Shown piece after piece: positions 8,447 to 17,100 of a stretch of DNA of 58,353 nt. The position numbers and the translations under genes were made by a program. The stretch lies in assembly GCA_019247795.1 (NCBI GenBank), contig JAFBAK010000105.1:1-58353 (forward strand), written 5' to 3'. The first letter of the stretch is position 1. Each line of letters starts with the position of its first letter. The notes under the pieces are model-generated. The model was not told where the DNA came from and searched no databases. It saw nothing but the letters and a program-made list of their open reading frames with translations. Source of the DNA: Hyphomicrobiales bacterium. GTDB taxonomy: Bacteria > Pseudomonadota > Alphaproteobacteria > Rhizobiales > Beijerinckiaceae.

Positions 8447-9505
8447 TCAATTCAAGCCGATCGTCGCGTCGAAATCGCTTCGCGGTGTCTGCGGCCGCGC
8501 GGGGTGAATGAGCTCGAGGCCCTTGCGACTTTCGACGCGATGGCATGCGACCAGGCCTTGATCATCCTCGCCTGCGCGCCTCAGCTCTGGATCCTGCGTC
8601 TCGCATGTGGAAATCACGAAGGGACAGCGATCGCGGAAACGGCACCCGCCGATCGGAACGGGCATCGACGCTGCGTCGCTCTCGAGGATGATGCGCCGGC
8701 GCGAGCGCGCGAGCTTCGGGTCGGGGATGAGGCGCGCGTCGAGGAGCGCCCTTGTGTAAGGGTGAAGCGGATGCTCCAGAACTTGCCTTCCGGCTTCGAC
8801 GATGCGCCCGCGATACATTACGACGACCCGATCGGCGATCGACTGCACCGCGTTGAGATCATGGCTGATCAGAAGGAAGCTGAGATTCATCCTGCGTTTG
8901 AGCTCGCGCATGAGATCGAGAAGCTGCGTCTGGATCGAGATGTCGAGGCTCGATAAGGGCTCGTCTGCGATGATGAGGCGCGGCTTGCGAATCAAGGCGC
9001 GCGCGATCGCCACGCGCTGCTGCTGCCCTCCCGATAGTTGATGCGGAAAGCGCTGCATGAACTCGGTGGCCGGCGTGAGGCCGACAGCGTCGAGCCCGGC
9101 CGTGACGAGTTCGCGAGGGTTTTCGCCTTCCGCGAGGTGATGCCGACGGATCACATGGGTGAGGATATTCTCGACGCGCATGCGCGGATTGAGAGAAGCG
9201 GCGGGGTTCTGGAAGACGGCCTGGACCTCGGCACGATAGGCGCGATGCTCGTCCTTCGTGAGACGCTCGAGAGCTCGGCCGCGCCAGAGGATCGTCCCCC
9301 GAACCGGCTCGGCGAGCGAAAGCAGGAGGCGGGCGAGGGTGCTTTTTCCGGACCCGGATTCACCGACGATCGCCAGGGTTTCCCCGTCGCGGACCTCGAT
9401 GTCGACGCCGTCCACGGCATTGACGAATTGGCGTCGCCATTCTCCCGCCTTGCGGCTCGCGAAGGTCTGCACCAGGCCTTGCGCCGAAAGGATCGGCGCC
9501 GTCAC
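8447..9505 (-). CDS. Opp/Dpp-type ABC transporter ATP-binding protein (OppF/DppF-like)
   Basis: 352 residues. Walker A is GESGSGKSTLAR, the ABC signature is LSGGQQQRVAIARAL, Walker B is LIIADEPLSSLD, and the H-loop is LISHDL. The C-terminal oligopeptide-transporter extension has the cysteine motif CRFRDRCPFVISTC. The start is taken as GTG at 9505, which overlaps the TGA of the upstream ATPase gene; the longer frame would begin inside that gene. It forms the ATPase heterodimer with its neighbour and powers the importer. Confidence 0.92.
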   Translation of the reverse strand: MTAPILSAQGLVQTFASRKAGEWRRQFVNAVDGVDIEVRDGETLAIVGESGSGKSTLARLLLSLAEPVRGTILWRGRALERLTKDEHRAYRAEVQAVFQNPAASLNPRMRVENILTHVIRRHHLAEGENPRELVTAGLDAVGLTPATEFMQRFPHQLSGGQQQRVAIARALIRKPRLIIADEPLSSLDISIQTQLLDLMRELKRRMNLSFLLISHDLNAVQSIADRVVVMYRGRIVEAGRQVLEHPLHPYTRALLDARLIPDPKLARSRRRIILESDAASMPVPIGGCRFRDRCPFVISTCETQDPELRRAGEDDQGLVACHRVESRKGLELIHPARPQTPRSDFDATIGLN

Positions 9506-10350
9506 GAAACCGCCTCGCCGTCCGCAGCGGCAGCGACAGGTGGCGCTCCTCTCGTGCAAAGCTCGATCAGCCTTGCCGTATAGGGGTGCTTCGGGCTCTC
9601 GAAGAGCGTGAAGACATCGGCAGATTCGACGACCTTGCCGGCGCGCATAACGTAGACGCGGTCGCAGAGCTCGGCGACGAGGCCAAGATCATGCGTGATG
9701 ACGACAAGCGCCATGTCTCTTTGCCGGTGCAGGCGGCGAAGCGTTTCGAGCACCTGGAGCTGAACGGTTGCATCGAGCGAGGTCGTGGGTTCGTCGGCGA
9801 CGAGAAGGGCCGGGGAGGGGGCGAGCGCAAGCGCAATCAGCGCACGCTGGCGCATCCCGCCCGAGAGCTCGTGGGGATAGCGCCTGGCGACGAGCTCGGC
9901 GTCGCGCAAACCGACCTCTCGCAACAGATCGAGCGTTCTTTGCCGTGACGCCGATATGCTCAAGCCGGGCGGCAGAGCTTCGGCGATCTGCGCGCCCACG
10001 CGTTGCGTGGGGTTGAGGTATCCGAGCGGATCCTGGAACACCATCGAGAATGTTCCGGCCCGCCTCATCTTCTGGAGGAGGCCATCCGGGAGCATGCGTA
10101 TGTCTTGACCATCGAAAAGGACTTCGCCGGTGAATTCGGCCAGCTCGACTGGCGGCAAGAGCCGCAGCATTGCACGCGCGAGCGTCGTCTTTCCGGAGCC
10201 CGATTCCCCGACGATGCTGACGCACTCGCCGCGCTCGATCACGAGATCGACCCCGTCCACGGCACGCAAAGTTCGCTCGCCCACGCGCAAGTGCACGATG
10301 AGGTTCTTGATCTCCAAGAGCTTTGCCGCGGGGCGGTCTCCAAGCGTCAA
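9502..10350 (-). CDS. Opp/Dpp-type ABC transporter ATP-binding protein (OppD/DppD-like)
   Basis: 282 residues from a TTG start at 10350, chosen because GGGAGGGAA lies about eight bases upstream. Walker A GESGSGKTTLAR, Q-loop VFQDPLGYLNPTQRVG, ABC signature LSGGMRQRALIALAL, Walker B LLVADEPTTSLD and H-loop VITHDL are present. It is shorter at the C-terminus than typical OppD, ending at LIELCTRGAPP and lacking the cysteine motif seen in its partner. It overlaps the next ATPase gene by four bases and follows the permease gene by about 54 bp. Confidence 0.88.
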   Translation of the reverse strand: MTLGDRPAAKLLEIKNLIVHLRVGERTLRAVDGVDLVIERGECVSIVGESGSGKTTLARAMLRLLPPVELAEFTGEVLFDGQDIRMLPDGLLQKMRRAGTFSMVFQDPLGYLNPTQRVGAQIAEALPPGLSISASRQRTLDLLREVGLRDAELVARRYPHELSGGMRQRALIALALAPSPALLVADEPTTSLDATVQLQVLETLRRLHRQRDMALVVITHDLGLVAELCDRVYVMRAGKVVESADVFTLFESPKHPYTARLIELCTRGAPPVAAAADGEAVS

Positions 10351-10404
10351 GAGGCTTCCCTCCCTTCGACGGCCTTGCGAACTCGTTGACAAAGCGCGCG
10401 CATA

Positions 10405-11349
10405 TCAGGCGGCCAAGCCGATCGCGGCGCGAACGGCACGCGGATTTACCACCTCATTCAACCCGTCCGCCAAAAGATTGAGGCCGATGATGGCGATGCA
10501 GATGGCAAGGCCCGGAAACACGCTCATCCACCAAGCGGCATTGAGGAAGTCCTGTGCCGCGAACAGGAGCTGACCCCAGCTGATCATGTTCGGGTCGGAC
10601 AACCCGAGAAAGCCGAGGCCGGACTCGATGAGGATGGCGAGGCTTGCATCAAGCGCGACCTGGACGATGACGGGCGGCAAGGCGTTGGGCAGGATCTCGC
10701 GCAACACGATGTGTGCCGTCGACAAATCGGCGACGATAGCGGCGGCGACGAATTCGCGCTCGCGCAAATTGATGAACTGGCCGTAGATGAGACGCGCCTC
10801 GAGCGGCCAGATGGCGAGCGCGACGGCTGCGATCAGAAGCCAAAAGCTCGAACCGAAAAGTGCGATGGCGAAAAGGACGACGATGATGACGGGAAGCGTC
10901 TGGAAAAGCTCGGCGAGCCGCATCAACACGGCTTCGGTGATGCCTCTTCGATACCCGGCAAGCGCGCCGATCGTGCCCCCGATCACAAGGGCGGCGAGCG
11001 CGGCGCAAAGGCCGATGGCGAGCGAAGCGCGCGTGCCGTAGAGCACGAGAGAGAGCAGGTCGCGTCCGATATTGTCGGTCCCCATCGGATGCGACCATGA
11101 CGGCGCCATCAAGCTCTCACCGACCTGCCTCGTGGGATCGAAAGGAGCAAGGAGCGGTGCCGCGACCGCAACGGCGACAAGCATCGCCAAGATGGCAAGT
11201 CCGGCGGCTCCATACTGCGTCCGATAAAGTCGTGAACGAAAAACAGAGGCCGCCGACGCCCATGTCGACGGTGCCGCTCGACGAGACGCGATCGCCGCCC
11301 GCGATCGCGGCGACAAGGGTGATGAACGATTTGGGATTTTCCGGTTCAT
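10405..11349 (-). CDS. ABC transporter permease (DppC/OppC-like)
   Basis: 314 residues. The N-terminal OppC-type segment is present (GAAGLAILAMLVAVAVAAPLL, then HPMGTDNIGRDLLSLVLYGTRASL), followed by five or so further hydrophobic segments. The EAA-type loop contacting the ATPases is the segment around REREFVAAAIVADLSTAHIVLREILPN. The start at 11349 is the ATG overlapping the upstream permease stop (ATGA); an open frame reaches 11 codons further. Together with the preceding gene it makes the membrane channel of the importer. Confidence 0.9.
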   Translation of the reverse strand: MNRKIPNRSSPLSPRSRAAIASRRAAPSTWASAASVFRSRLYRTQYGAAGLAILAMLVAVAVAAPLLAPFDPTRQVGESLMAPSWSHPMGTDNIGRDLLSLVLYGTRASLAIGLCAALAALVIGGTIGALAGYRRGITEAVLMRLAELFQTLPVIIVVLFAIALFGSSFWLLIAAVALAIWPLEARLIYGQFINLREREFVAAAIVADLSTAHIVLREILPNALPPVIVQVALDASLAILIESGLGFLGLSDPNMISWGQLLFAAQDFLNAAWWMSVFPGLAICIAIIGLNLLADGLNEVVNPRAVRAAIGLAA

Positions 11350-12314
11350 GTCCCTGTGCGAATGCGTGGATCGAGCGCGCAATAAAGGAGATCGACCATA
11401 AGGTTCATCAAGATGACCGCGAAGGATACGAAAAGCACGACGCCCACCACGACCTGATTGTCGCGTGCGCGGATGGCCTCGATCAAGAGCAGCCCCACTC
11501 CCGGCCAGGAGAACACGGTTTCGATGAGGACCGCGCCTCCCATCGCGACGCCGAATGCATAACCCATGATGGTGACGACCGGCAGGCTCGAATTCCTCAG
11601 GACGTGGCGGCGAATGACGGCCGCGCGCGACAAGCCCTTGGCTCTTGCGGTCACGATGTACCCTTGGCCGAGGGTCTCGATGACATTGGCGCGCATGAGG
11701 CGCGCGACCCGTGTCGCCTCGTAGATCGCATAAGTGACCGCCGGCAGCACGAGGTAACGCGCGCGCTCGAGGAGCCAGCCTATCCCCGATGCGCGCGATA
11801 CCAAGGGCGCCATGCCTTGCGTCGGAAACCAGCCGAGCTGCATCGCGAAAAAGATCACGAGCAGCTGGCCGAGCCAGAAGCCCGGGACGGCGTAAGCGAC
11901 GAGTGTCGTCGTGGTCCAGAAGCGATCGACATGTCGGTTTTGGCTCGTCGCGGAAAGCACGCCGACTGCCATGCCGATCGGAATGCCGAGAAGAAAGCCG
12001 CTCGCCGCGAGGATGAGGGTGCGCGGGGCGCGCTCGAGGATGAGGTCGAGAACCGGCCGCTGCATCTGGAACGAGAAGCCGAGGTCGCCATGTGCAAGAT
12101 TGGCGAAGTATTGCCAGAGGCGCGACAGGAACGGATCATTGAGGTGGTAGTGGCGCTCGATGGCCTCGCGGAATTCGGCCGGCACCGGATACTGGCCGAC
12201 CATCGCCTGCACCGGGTCGCCGGGAGTGAGCTGCAGCATGCCGAAGACCAGGAGAACCACGACGATCATGAGGGGGATCGCCTGCAGGCATCGGCGAAAG
12301 GCAAATCGCGCCAT
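11346..12314 (-). CDS. ABC transporter permease (DppB/OppB-like)
   Basis: 322 residues with the standard DppB opening (MARFAFRRCLQAIPLMIVVVLLVF...LTPGDPVQAMVG), the periplasmic region LNDPFLSRLWQYFANLAHGDLGFSF, and the EAA loop (ARAKGLSRAAVIRRHVLRN). It ends with the conserved VDLLYCALDPRIR. It begins nine bases after the stop of the amidohydrolase-like gene and overlaps the DppC-like gene by four bases, so the importer and that protein are very likely co-expressed. Confidence 0.92.
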   Translation of the reverse strand: MARFAFRRCLQAIPLMIVVVLLVFGMLQLTPGDPVQAMVGQYPVPAEFREAIERHYHLNDPFLSRLWQYFANLAHGDLGFSFQMQRPVLDLILERAPRTLILAASGFLLGIPIGMAVGVLSATSQNRHVDRFWTTTTLVAYAVPGFWLGQLLVIFFAMQLGWFPTQGMAPLVSRASGIGWLLERARYLVLPAVTYAIYEATRVARLMRANVIETLGQGYIVTARAKGLSRAAVIRRHVLRNSSLPVVTIMGYAFGVAMGGAVLIETVFSWPGVGLLLIEAIRARDNQVVVGVVLFVSFAVILMNLMVDLLYCALDPRIRTGT

Positions 12315-12323
12315 GAGCTCGTT

Positions 12324-13268
12324 TCAGGTCAATCGAAAGAAATTCGCCGCGTTTTTGTAAAGCCACTTTTCCATGACGTTGTCCTTGAGCGGCAGCGCCT
12401 CGTATTCGCCGAGCAGCTCCTCGAAGGGCACGCCGAAAATCCCGCGCGAAAGCCCGACCATGATCTTGTCTTGCAGCAAAGTGTTGCCGAAGCGAAGAAA
12501 CTGCTCCCAACCCGATCCTTCGGTCGCAAAATGGCGGGGGCGATGGGCGGCGGTGTCGCAATAAAGGTTGGGGTGCCGTCGCAAGAGGCCGACCATGTCG
12601 TTCACCCAGGGCCAGCCCGCGAGGCCGGCGACGATTCGCAATTCCGGAAAATCGATCGCGACATCGTCGAGATGACGCGGGTGGCCGAGATCGTAAGGGC
12701 GATCATTGGCGTAGTTCATCGAAGTGTAGACGCGCACCGGCACGTCGAGCTCGACGCATTTTGCATAGAGGGGGTAGTAGCGGCGGTCGCTTGCCGGGAT
12801 CATGTTGTAGAGCGCCACGACGCGCATTCCGCCGATGCTCTCTTCGCGCACCAGCCTCTCGAATTCCCGTACGGCACGCATGCCGTCGAGCGGGCTCATT
12901 GCGGCGAGGCTGATGAAGCGGTCGGGATGGGCTTTGGCGACGCGCGCCAAGGTCGGATTTGAAGCGCCTCCGAGGATGCCGACCGCGATGCCGGCCTTGT
13001 CCATATCCGCAATCAAGCTCGCGACACCGCTTCCCGGCACTGCGTCTTTTTCCGGCAAGGCGCGTTCAGCCCGCCCCTTGAAGATCTGATTGTAGTTGTC
13101 GAAACCGTAACCTTGAGGACGCTCGAGACGGTCGGGCACCGGATTGCCCGGTCGACCTTGAATGGCCTTCTTGTAATCTGGACTATCCTCACCGGGAGGG
13201 AGGTTGCATTCGAGATCGATGACGCGACGCAATTCAGTATCCTCCACTATCGATTGCTTCAGCCGCAC
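12324..13268 (-). CDS. amidohydrolase-superfamily-like protein (ACMSD/2-pyrone-dicarboxylate-lactonase fold) lacking the usual metal ligands
   Basis: About 314 residues that align by eye with amidohydrolase family 2 proteins: MDKAGIAVGILGG, FISLAAMSPLDGMRAVREFERLV, PELRIVAGLAGWPWVNDMVGLLRRHPNLYCDTAA, and the ending EALPLKDNVMEKWLYKNAANFFRLT. The residues that normally hold the metal look replaced: the first-strand DxHxH position reads VIDLECNL, the His of the AHxGG segment is AGLAGWP, and the catalytic Asp segment (GSDYP) is GLSRGIFG. The start is uncertain: GTG at 13268 is used, and TTG at 13340 is the limit of the frame. It is directly upstream of the importer genes. Confidence 0.72.
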   Translation of the reverse strand: MRLKQSIVEDTELRRVIDLECNLPPGEDSPDYKKAIQGRPGNPVPDRLERPQGYGFDNYNQIFKGRAERALPEKDAVPGSGVASLIADMDKAGIAVGILGGASNPTLARVAKAHPDRFISLAAMSPLDGMRAVREFERLVREESIGGMRVVALYNMIPASDRRYYPLYAKCVELDVPVRVYTSMNYANDRPYDLGHPRHLDDVAIDFPELRIVAGLAGWPWVNDMVGLLRRHPNLYCDTAAHRPRHFATEGSGWEQFLRFGNTLLQDKIMVGLSRGIFGVPFEELLGEYEALPLKDNVMEKWLYKNAANFFRLT

Positions 13269-13377
13269 CTGCACGGGAGCTTTGCGGCCCTGTTCACGGA
13301 TGTTCAAGCTGAGCAGATGGGGGGGTGATCTGCAAAGCAACGTGGCGAATGCTAGGGTGGGGGCGAAACAGGGTCAA

Positions 13378-13389
13378 TTGTCTAGACAA
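13378..13389. promoter_or_regulatory. perfect 12-bp palindrome, candidate operator
   Basis: TTGTCTAGACAA is a perfect inverted repeat sitting in the gap between the hydroxyacid dehydrogenase gene (stop at 13407) and the amidohydrolase-importer genes, about 110 bp upstream of the latter. Short palindromes of the form TTGT-N-ACAA are typical binding sites of FadR-like GntR regulators. No regulator gene lies next to it, so the assignment is inference. Confidence 0.4.
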
Positions 13390-13406
13390 GAAGGCACAAA
13401 CGCCGA

Positions 13407-14402
13407 TCAGTCCTGCGCCGGACCTCGCGGCGCGAAGACGACATTCTGCAAGGGCTCGCCGCGCGCGAGCCGGTCGAGATTGCGGGCGATGAAGCGCCAG
13501 CGGCGCTCGATCAGCCCGTCGGTCCATGCCGAGCAATGCGGCGTCATGATCACGTTCGAGAGTTCATGAAAGGGGAAGCGCGATGGATGCGCGCGTGGCT
13601 CGCTCGGAGTCGGGTAGCTATACCAGACGTCGAGCACCGCACCCGCGATGATCCGATCGCGAAGCGCCAAGTAAAGCCCCTCCTCGTCGAGGATGGCCGC
13701 CCTCGCCACGTTGACGATCACGAGCTGCGGTTTGCACAGGGAAAGACGGCGCGCATCGATCATACCGCGTGTCGCTTCGTCCAGGGGACAGCTCACCACG
13801 AGAAAGTCGCAGCGAGGCAGCATGGAGTCGAGCTCCTGCATCGGACATAGCGCATCGAGGTCATCAACGCTTGCGCGGGCCGTTCGCGTGACACCTATGA
13901 CGTGCATGTCGAAGGCTTTTGCCCGTCGGGCCACTGCTCTCCCGATCCGTCCAAGCCCGATCAGGCCGACGGTCTTGCCGGCAAGCTCGCCGTGAGTGTG
14001 GCCGGCGACCGCAACCCCACCGGTCCAATCGCCCGTCCGAAAAGAGGCGTCGAGACGCGCGAGCCTCACGTTCCACTCCAACATGGCAAGCAGCACATAT
14101 TCGCTGACGGCAATTTCATGCTCGTGCGCGTTGCAAAAGCTGCAACCAGGCGGGATGGCGGCTTCGACCACACGATCGAACCCGGCAACAGGGCTCTGGA
14201 TGAGCTTGAGGCGCGGCGCTTGCGGCATGCTCGGGCCGAAGCGGGTCGTGACGAGTGCGTCGGCCTCCGCCAAGGCTCGCGCGAGCGCCGCTTCGCCTTC
14301 CTTCTCGTCGAGCGTCGCCACTTGCCATTGCGTCATCAGCGAGCGCCGCAGCCTTTCGGCGTGATTGGCCGAATAGGCGTTGAGAAGAAGCACGTTGAGC
14401 AT
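13407..14402 (-). CDS. D-2-hydroxyacid dehydrogenase (NAD-dependent)
   Basis: 331 residues. The Rossmann cofactor motif is VGLIGLGRIGRAVARRAKAF (GLGRIG at residues 149-154). The family's catalytic Arg lies in IVNVARAAILDEEGL, and the His in MTPHCSAWT. The N-terminal flanking domain (LKLIQSPVAGFDRV, HEIAVSEYVLLAML) is typical. It reduces a 2-keto acid to a D-2-hydroxyacid or the reverse. It sits 39 bp downstream of the aminotransferase gene, so a keto acid from transamination is a plausible substrate. Confidence 0.92.
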   Translation of the reverse strand: MLNVLLLNAYSANHAERLRRSLMTQWQVATLDEKEGEAALARALAEADALVTTRFGPSMPQAPRLKLIQSPVAGFDRVVEAAIPPGCSFCNAHEHEIAVSEYVLLAMLEWNVRLARLDASFRTGDWTGGVAVAGHTHGELAGKTVGLIGLGRIGRAVARRAKAFDMHVIGVTRTARASVDDLDALCPMQELDSMLPRCDFLVVSCPLDEATRGMIDARRLSLCKPQLVIVNVARAAILDEEGLYLALRDRIIAGAVLDVWYSYPTPSEPRAHPSRFPFHELSNVIMTPHCSAWTDGLIERRWRFIARNLDRLARGEPLQNVVFAPRGPAQD

Positions 14403-14441
14403 CGCCGACGGGGGCGCTCGTCGCAGCGCTGGCTGTCGTCC

Positions 14442-15785
14442 TTAAGCCGTCGCCTTCATCCTTCGGCCGGCGGGCACTTGCGAATGCGGTGCGTCGGTCA
14501 TTTTCCGGTTCGCGAGCAGCGCCTCGGTTGCGGCCAAAAGCACGCAAAGGGCGATCGCTTGCGCCGCGAGGCGCACCTCGGTGAGCGGAGGATTGGTCGG
14601 GGCGATACGAAGCGTTCGATCATCGGGGTCTTGGCCTAGCGGGTGGGTTGCGCCCGCCGGGGTGAGCGCAAGTCCGATCTCCTTGGCGAGCTCGACGACG
14701 CGCCGGGCCGAGCCGAGCATCATGTCGAGGGTGATGAAGTAGCCTCCTTCAGGATGCGTCCATCGCGCAGCGCCGGTGCCGTCGAGCCTCGCCGCAAGCG
14801 CTCGGGCGACGGCATCGAATTTCGGCAAGAGGAGAGCGCGGTGTTGATCCATGAGCTTTCGCACGCCACCGCTGTCGCGCAGGAATCGCACATGCCGAAG
14901 CTGATTCAGCTTGTCAGGCCCGATGGTCCGCCGGCTCGTCCGGGCTACGAACCAGCGCATGTTCGCCGGAGATGATGCGAAGAAGCCGAGCCCTGCGCCG
15001 CCGAAGGTGACTTTCGACGTCGAAGCAAAGACGAAGGGGCGATCCGGGTAGCCGCCAGTGGCGCAGGCGTCGAAAATGTTCGCGAGCTTGTGGCTCTCGT
15101 CGGTCAGGTGATGAACTGCGTAGGCGTTGTCCCAGAACAGGCGAAAATCAGAGGCCGCCGAGCGCATCGCGCCGAGCCGCCTCACCGCCTCGTCCGAATA
15201 GATCTCCCCCGTTGGATTGGAATATTGCGGGACGCACCACATGCCCTTGACGGATGGATCGGCCACAAGCCGTTCGACCACATCCATATCCGGACCTTCC
15301 CCTGTGAGCGGCACGGGAATCATGTGGATGCCGTATTCCTCGCAGATCGCAAAATGCCGATCGTAGCCGGGCACCGGGCACAGGAAGCTGATCGGCTTCT
15401 CTTCGCTCCAAGACGCTCGCCCCCCTGGCACGCCCTTGAGAAGGGCAAAGACGATGCAGTCATGCATGAGCGCGAGGCTCGAGTTGTTGCCGACGAGGAT
15501 CTGGTCGATCGGCGCGCCCAGCGCATCGGCGAACAAGGCTCTCGCTTCAGGAAGCCCTTGCGAGCCGCCTCCATAGTTGCGGGCGTCCTCGCCGCTCTCC
15601 GTCGTGATGTCCCGGTTGCCCGGCAAGGAAAGCATCGCCATCGAGAGGTCAAGCTGCTCGGGCGACGGTTTGCCCCGTGTCATATCGAGTCTCAAGCCAC
15701 GCGCTCGTAGCGCTTCGTATTCCCTGAGCATCTGCTCGCGAAGCTCGGAAAGCTCCTGGGTCGATCGATTTGCCAGATCACTCAT
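14442..15785 (-). CDS. aminotransferase class I/II, aspartate aminotransferase type Ic-like
   Basis: 447 residues of PLP-dependent fold type I. MTRGKPSPEQLDLS near the N-terminus, NYGGGSQGLPEARALFA, PQYSNPTGEIYSDEAV, FWDNAYAVHHL and the PLP-lysine segment FASTSKVTFGGAG (Lys258) match the unusual aspartate aminotransferases of the Aminotran_MocR (PF12897) family. Length is about 20 residues beyond the family average because of a polar tail. A GGAG lies seven bases before the ATG. Together with the downstream hydroxyacid dehydrogenase it could convert an amino acid via a keto acid to a hydroxyacid. Confidence 0.88.
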   Translation of the reverse strand: MSDLANRSTQELSELREQMLREYEALRARGLRLDMTRGKPSPEQLDLSMAMLSLPGNRDITTESGEDARNYGGGSQGLPEARALFADALGAPIDQILVGNNSSLALMHDCIVFALLKGVPGGRASWSEEKPISFLCPVPGYDRHFAICEEYGIHMIPVPLTGEGPDMDVVERLVADPSVKGMWCVPQYSNPTGEIYSDEAVRRLGAMRSAASDFRLFWDNAYAVHHLTDESHKLANIFDACATGGYPDRPFVFASTSKVTFGGAGLGFFASSPANMRWFVARTSRRTIGPDKLNQLRHVRFLRDSGGVRKLMDQHRALLLPKFDAVARALAARLDGTGAARWTHPEGGYFITLDMMLGSARRVVELAKEIGLALTPAGATHPLGQDPDDRTLRIAPTNPPLTEVRLAAQAIALCVLLAATEALLANRKMTDAPHSQVPAGRRMKATA

Positions 15786-15870
15786 AGGGCGGCTCCATCA
15801 CAGCCCGTCATTTCAGTTGCCCGACCACGCCGTCATCTTCGCACTGGACCGGGCGGCTCATGCATTGAGC

Positions 15871-16659
15871 TCAAGCGCGCTCAGCCGCGCGAGTGTCGAT
15901 ATGCGGGCCTTTCAACGCGGCGACATAGCCGCGATTCCAGGTCGGCGCGAGGAGAATTTCACTTATGCACACATGGGACGGCATGTTGGCGACGAACATC
16001 ACGGTCTGTGCGAGATCCTCCGGCTGCAGCATCTTGGCGCGATCCGCCGCGCTCACGGGCACGGGCCTCCGATCGAGTATCGGAGTTGCAACCTCTCCGG
16101 GACATATGGCGCATGCGCGAATGCCGTTCGCGAACTCCTCCATGTTGATGCTGTCGCTCATTGCGACGACGGCGTGCTTGGCAGCGGTGTAGACGGGTCC
16201 CGACATGGGTGAAACCCGCTTACCTGCCATGGAAGCGATGTTGATGATCAGGCCATGTTTCTGCGCGCGCATGAACGGCAAGGACGCGATCACGCAGTAG
16301 AAGGCGCCGTTCAGGTTGGCGCCGAGAAGCTCGTCGACGCGAGCCGGGTTGAGCGAAGACCAGGCTCGCTCGAGAATATTCGTCCCGGCGTTGTTGATCA
16401 GGATGTCCAGTCGGCCGAAACGATCGTGGATGCGTTGCGCGGTCGCTGCGACGGCCGCGGCGTCTGCCACGTCAACGACTTCGATCGCGCTACGGCCGCC
16501 CTCTTTCAGGATGATCGAGGCAGTCTCATCGAGCTGTGCCTTGCGACGTCCGGAGAGCACGACTTCGGCGCCCGCCTTGGCGACGGCAATTGCGGTCGCG
16601 CGCCCGATTCCCGTTCCAGCTCCGGTGACCCAAGCTGTTTGGCCGTTGATGGACGACAT
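15871..16659 (-). CDS. SDR family oxidoreductase
   Basis: 262 residues. Classical short-chain dehydrogenase: cofactor motif TGAGTGIG (residues 12-19), structural NNAG (89-92), catalytic Ser143 in INIASMAG, and Tyr157/Lys161 in PVYTAAKHA. Basic residues after strand 2 (SGRRKAQ) suggest NADP(H). It is first in the long minus-strand series and ends 85 bp before the aminotransferase gene, so it may head the same operon. The substrate is not deducible. Confidence 0.92.
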   Translation of the reverse strand: MSSINGQTAWVTGAGTGIGRATAIAVAKAGAEVVLSGRRKAQLDETASIILKEGGRSAIEVVDVADAAAVAATAQRIHDRFGRLDILINNAGTNILERAWSSLNPARVDELLGANLNGAFYCVIASLPFMRAQKHGLIINIASMAGKRVSPMSGPVYTAAKHAVVAMSDSINMEEFANGIRACAICPGEVATPILDRRPVPVSAADRAKMLQPEDLAQTVMFVANMPSHVCISEILLAPTWNRGYVAALKGPHIDTRAAERA

Positions 16660-16767
16660 GGCTTCTCCTTGCGCCGCGCAATTCCAAACTGCTTGAAGCG
16701 CGAGTCGCGAGGAAGCACAAGCGTCTCTTTATCGGCACTTGATCTCGCCCAGGAGAAGAGCGAGCGC

Positions 16768-16800
16768 AAAAAAAAGCGAGCGCGCCTGAGGCACGCTCGC
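16768..16800 (-). terminator. rho-independent terminator
   Basis: Read on the minus strand, 16800-16776 forms an 11-bp stem (GCGAGCGTGCC against GGCGCGCTCGC, one G-T pair) with a three-base loop, followed at once by eight Ts. It lies about 40 bp after the stop of the 28-residue membrane peptide gene and would end its short transcript. Confidence 0.88.
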
Positions 16801-16838
16801 ATCGACAAAAACCACTAGCAAGATCGAAGGATCTGGCC

Positions 16839-16925
16839 TCAATGATGCCAGAAGAGAGCGAGCAGGATGATCACCGGAATTGGAATTCCGAGTAGCCACA
16901 ATAAAATGCCGCGTCCGAACCCCAT
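16839..16925 (-). CDS. tiny membrane peptide of 28 residues (ILLWLLG family)
   Basis: Predicted product begins MGFGRGILLWLLGIPIPVII and ends LLALFWHH: one hydrophobic helix with a Pro-rich kink and a His-His tail. AAAGGAA lies six bases before the ATG, an EcfG-like promoter lies upstream (17007-17032) and a strong terminator downstream, so this is a complete single-gene transcription unit despite its size. A close paralogue lies at 20179-20259. No function is known to me; the setting among envelope and stress genes suggests a small membrane stress peptide. Confidence 0.75.
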   Translation of the reverse strand: MGFGRGILLWLLGIPIPVIILLALFWHH

Positions 16926-17006
16926 AATTTGTTCCTTTCCCAGTCCCGGCGCCTCGCGCCTGAGCGCGCTGGCGACCCCAAACGCGATGCATTTGCGTCG
17001 TCCGGT

Positions 17007-17032
17007 ATACGCATCACGACACGGCCGGTTCC
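17007..17032 (-). promoter_or_regulatory. EcfG-like promoter (GGAAC-N16-CGTAT)
   Basis: On the minus strand GGAAC (17032-17028) is followed after exactly 16 bases by CGTAT (17011-17007). This matches the GGAAC-N16/17-CGTT type of promoter used by the alphaproteobacterial general stress sigma factor EcfG. It lies about 80 bp upstream of the 28-residue peptide gene. Confidence 0.68.
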
Positions 17033-17100
17033 AAGCGCTCGAAGCTCCGCTGCTCACTGCGCGCGTTGCCGGAAAATTGGACTTGGCGAACGGTCGGCCA

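Noticed and set aside
11097-12962. 621-codon plus-strand frame opposite the permease and amidohydrolase genes
   Set aside because: Covers three well-supported minus-strand genes; composition rich in Arg, His and Asp is typical of the antisense frame of membrane proteins.
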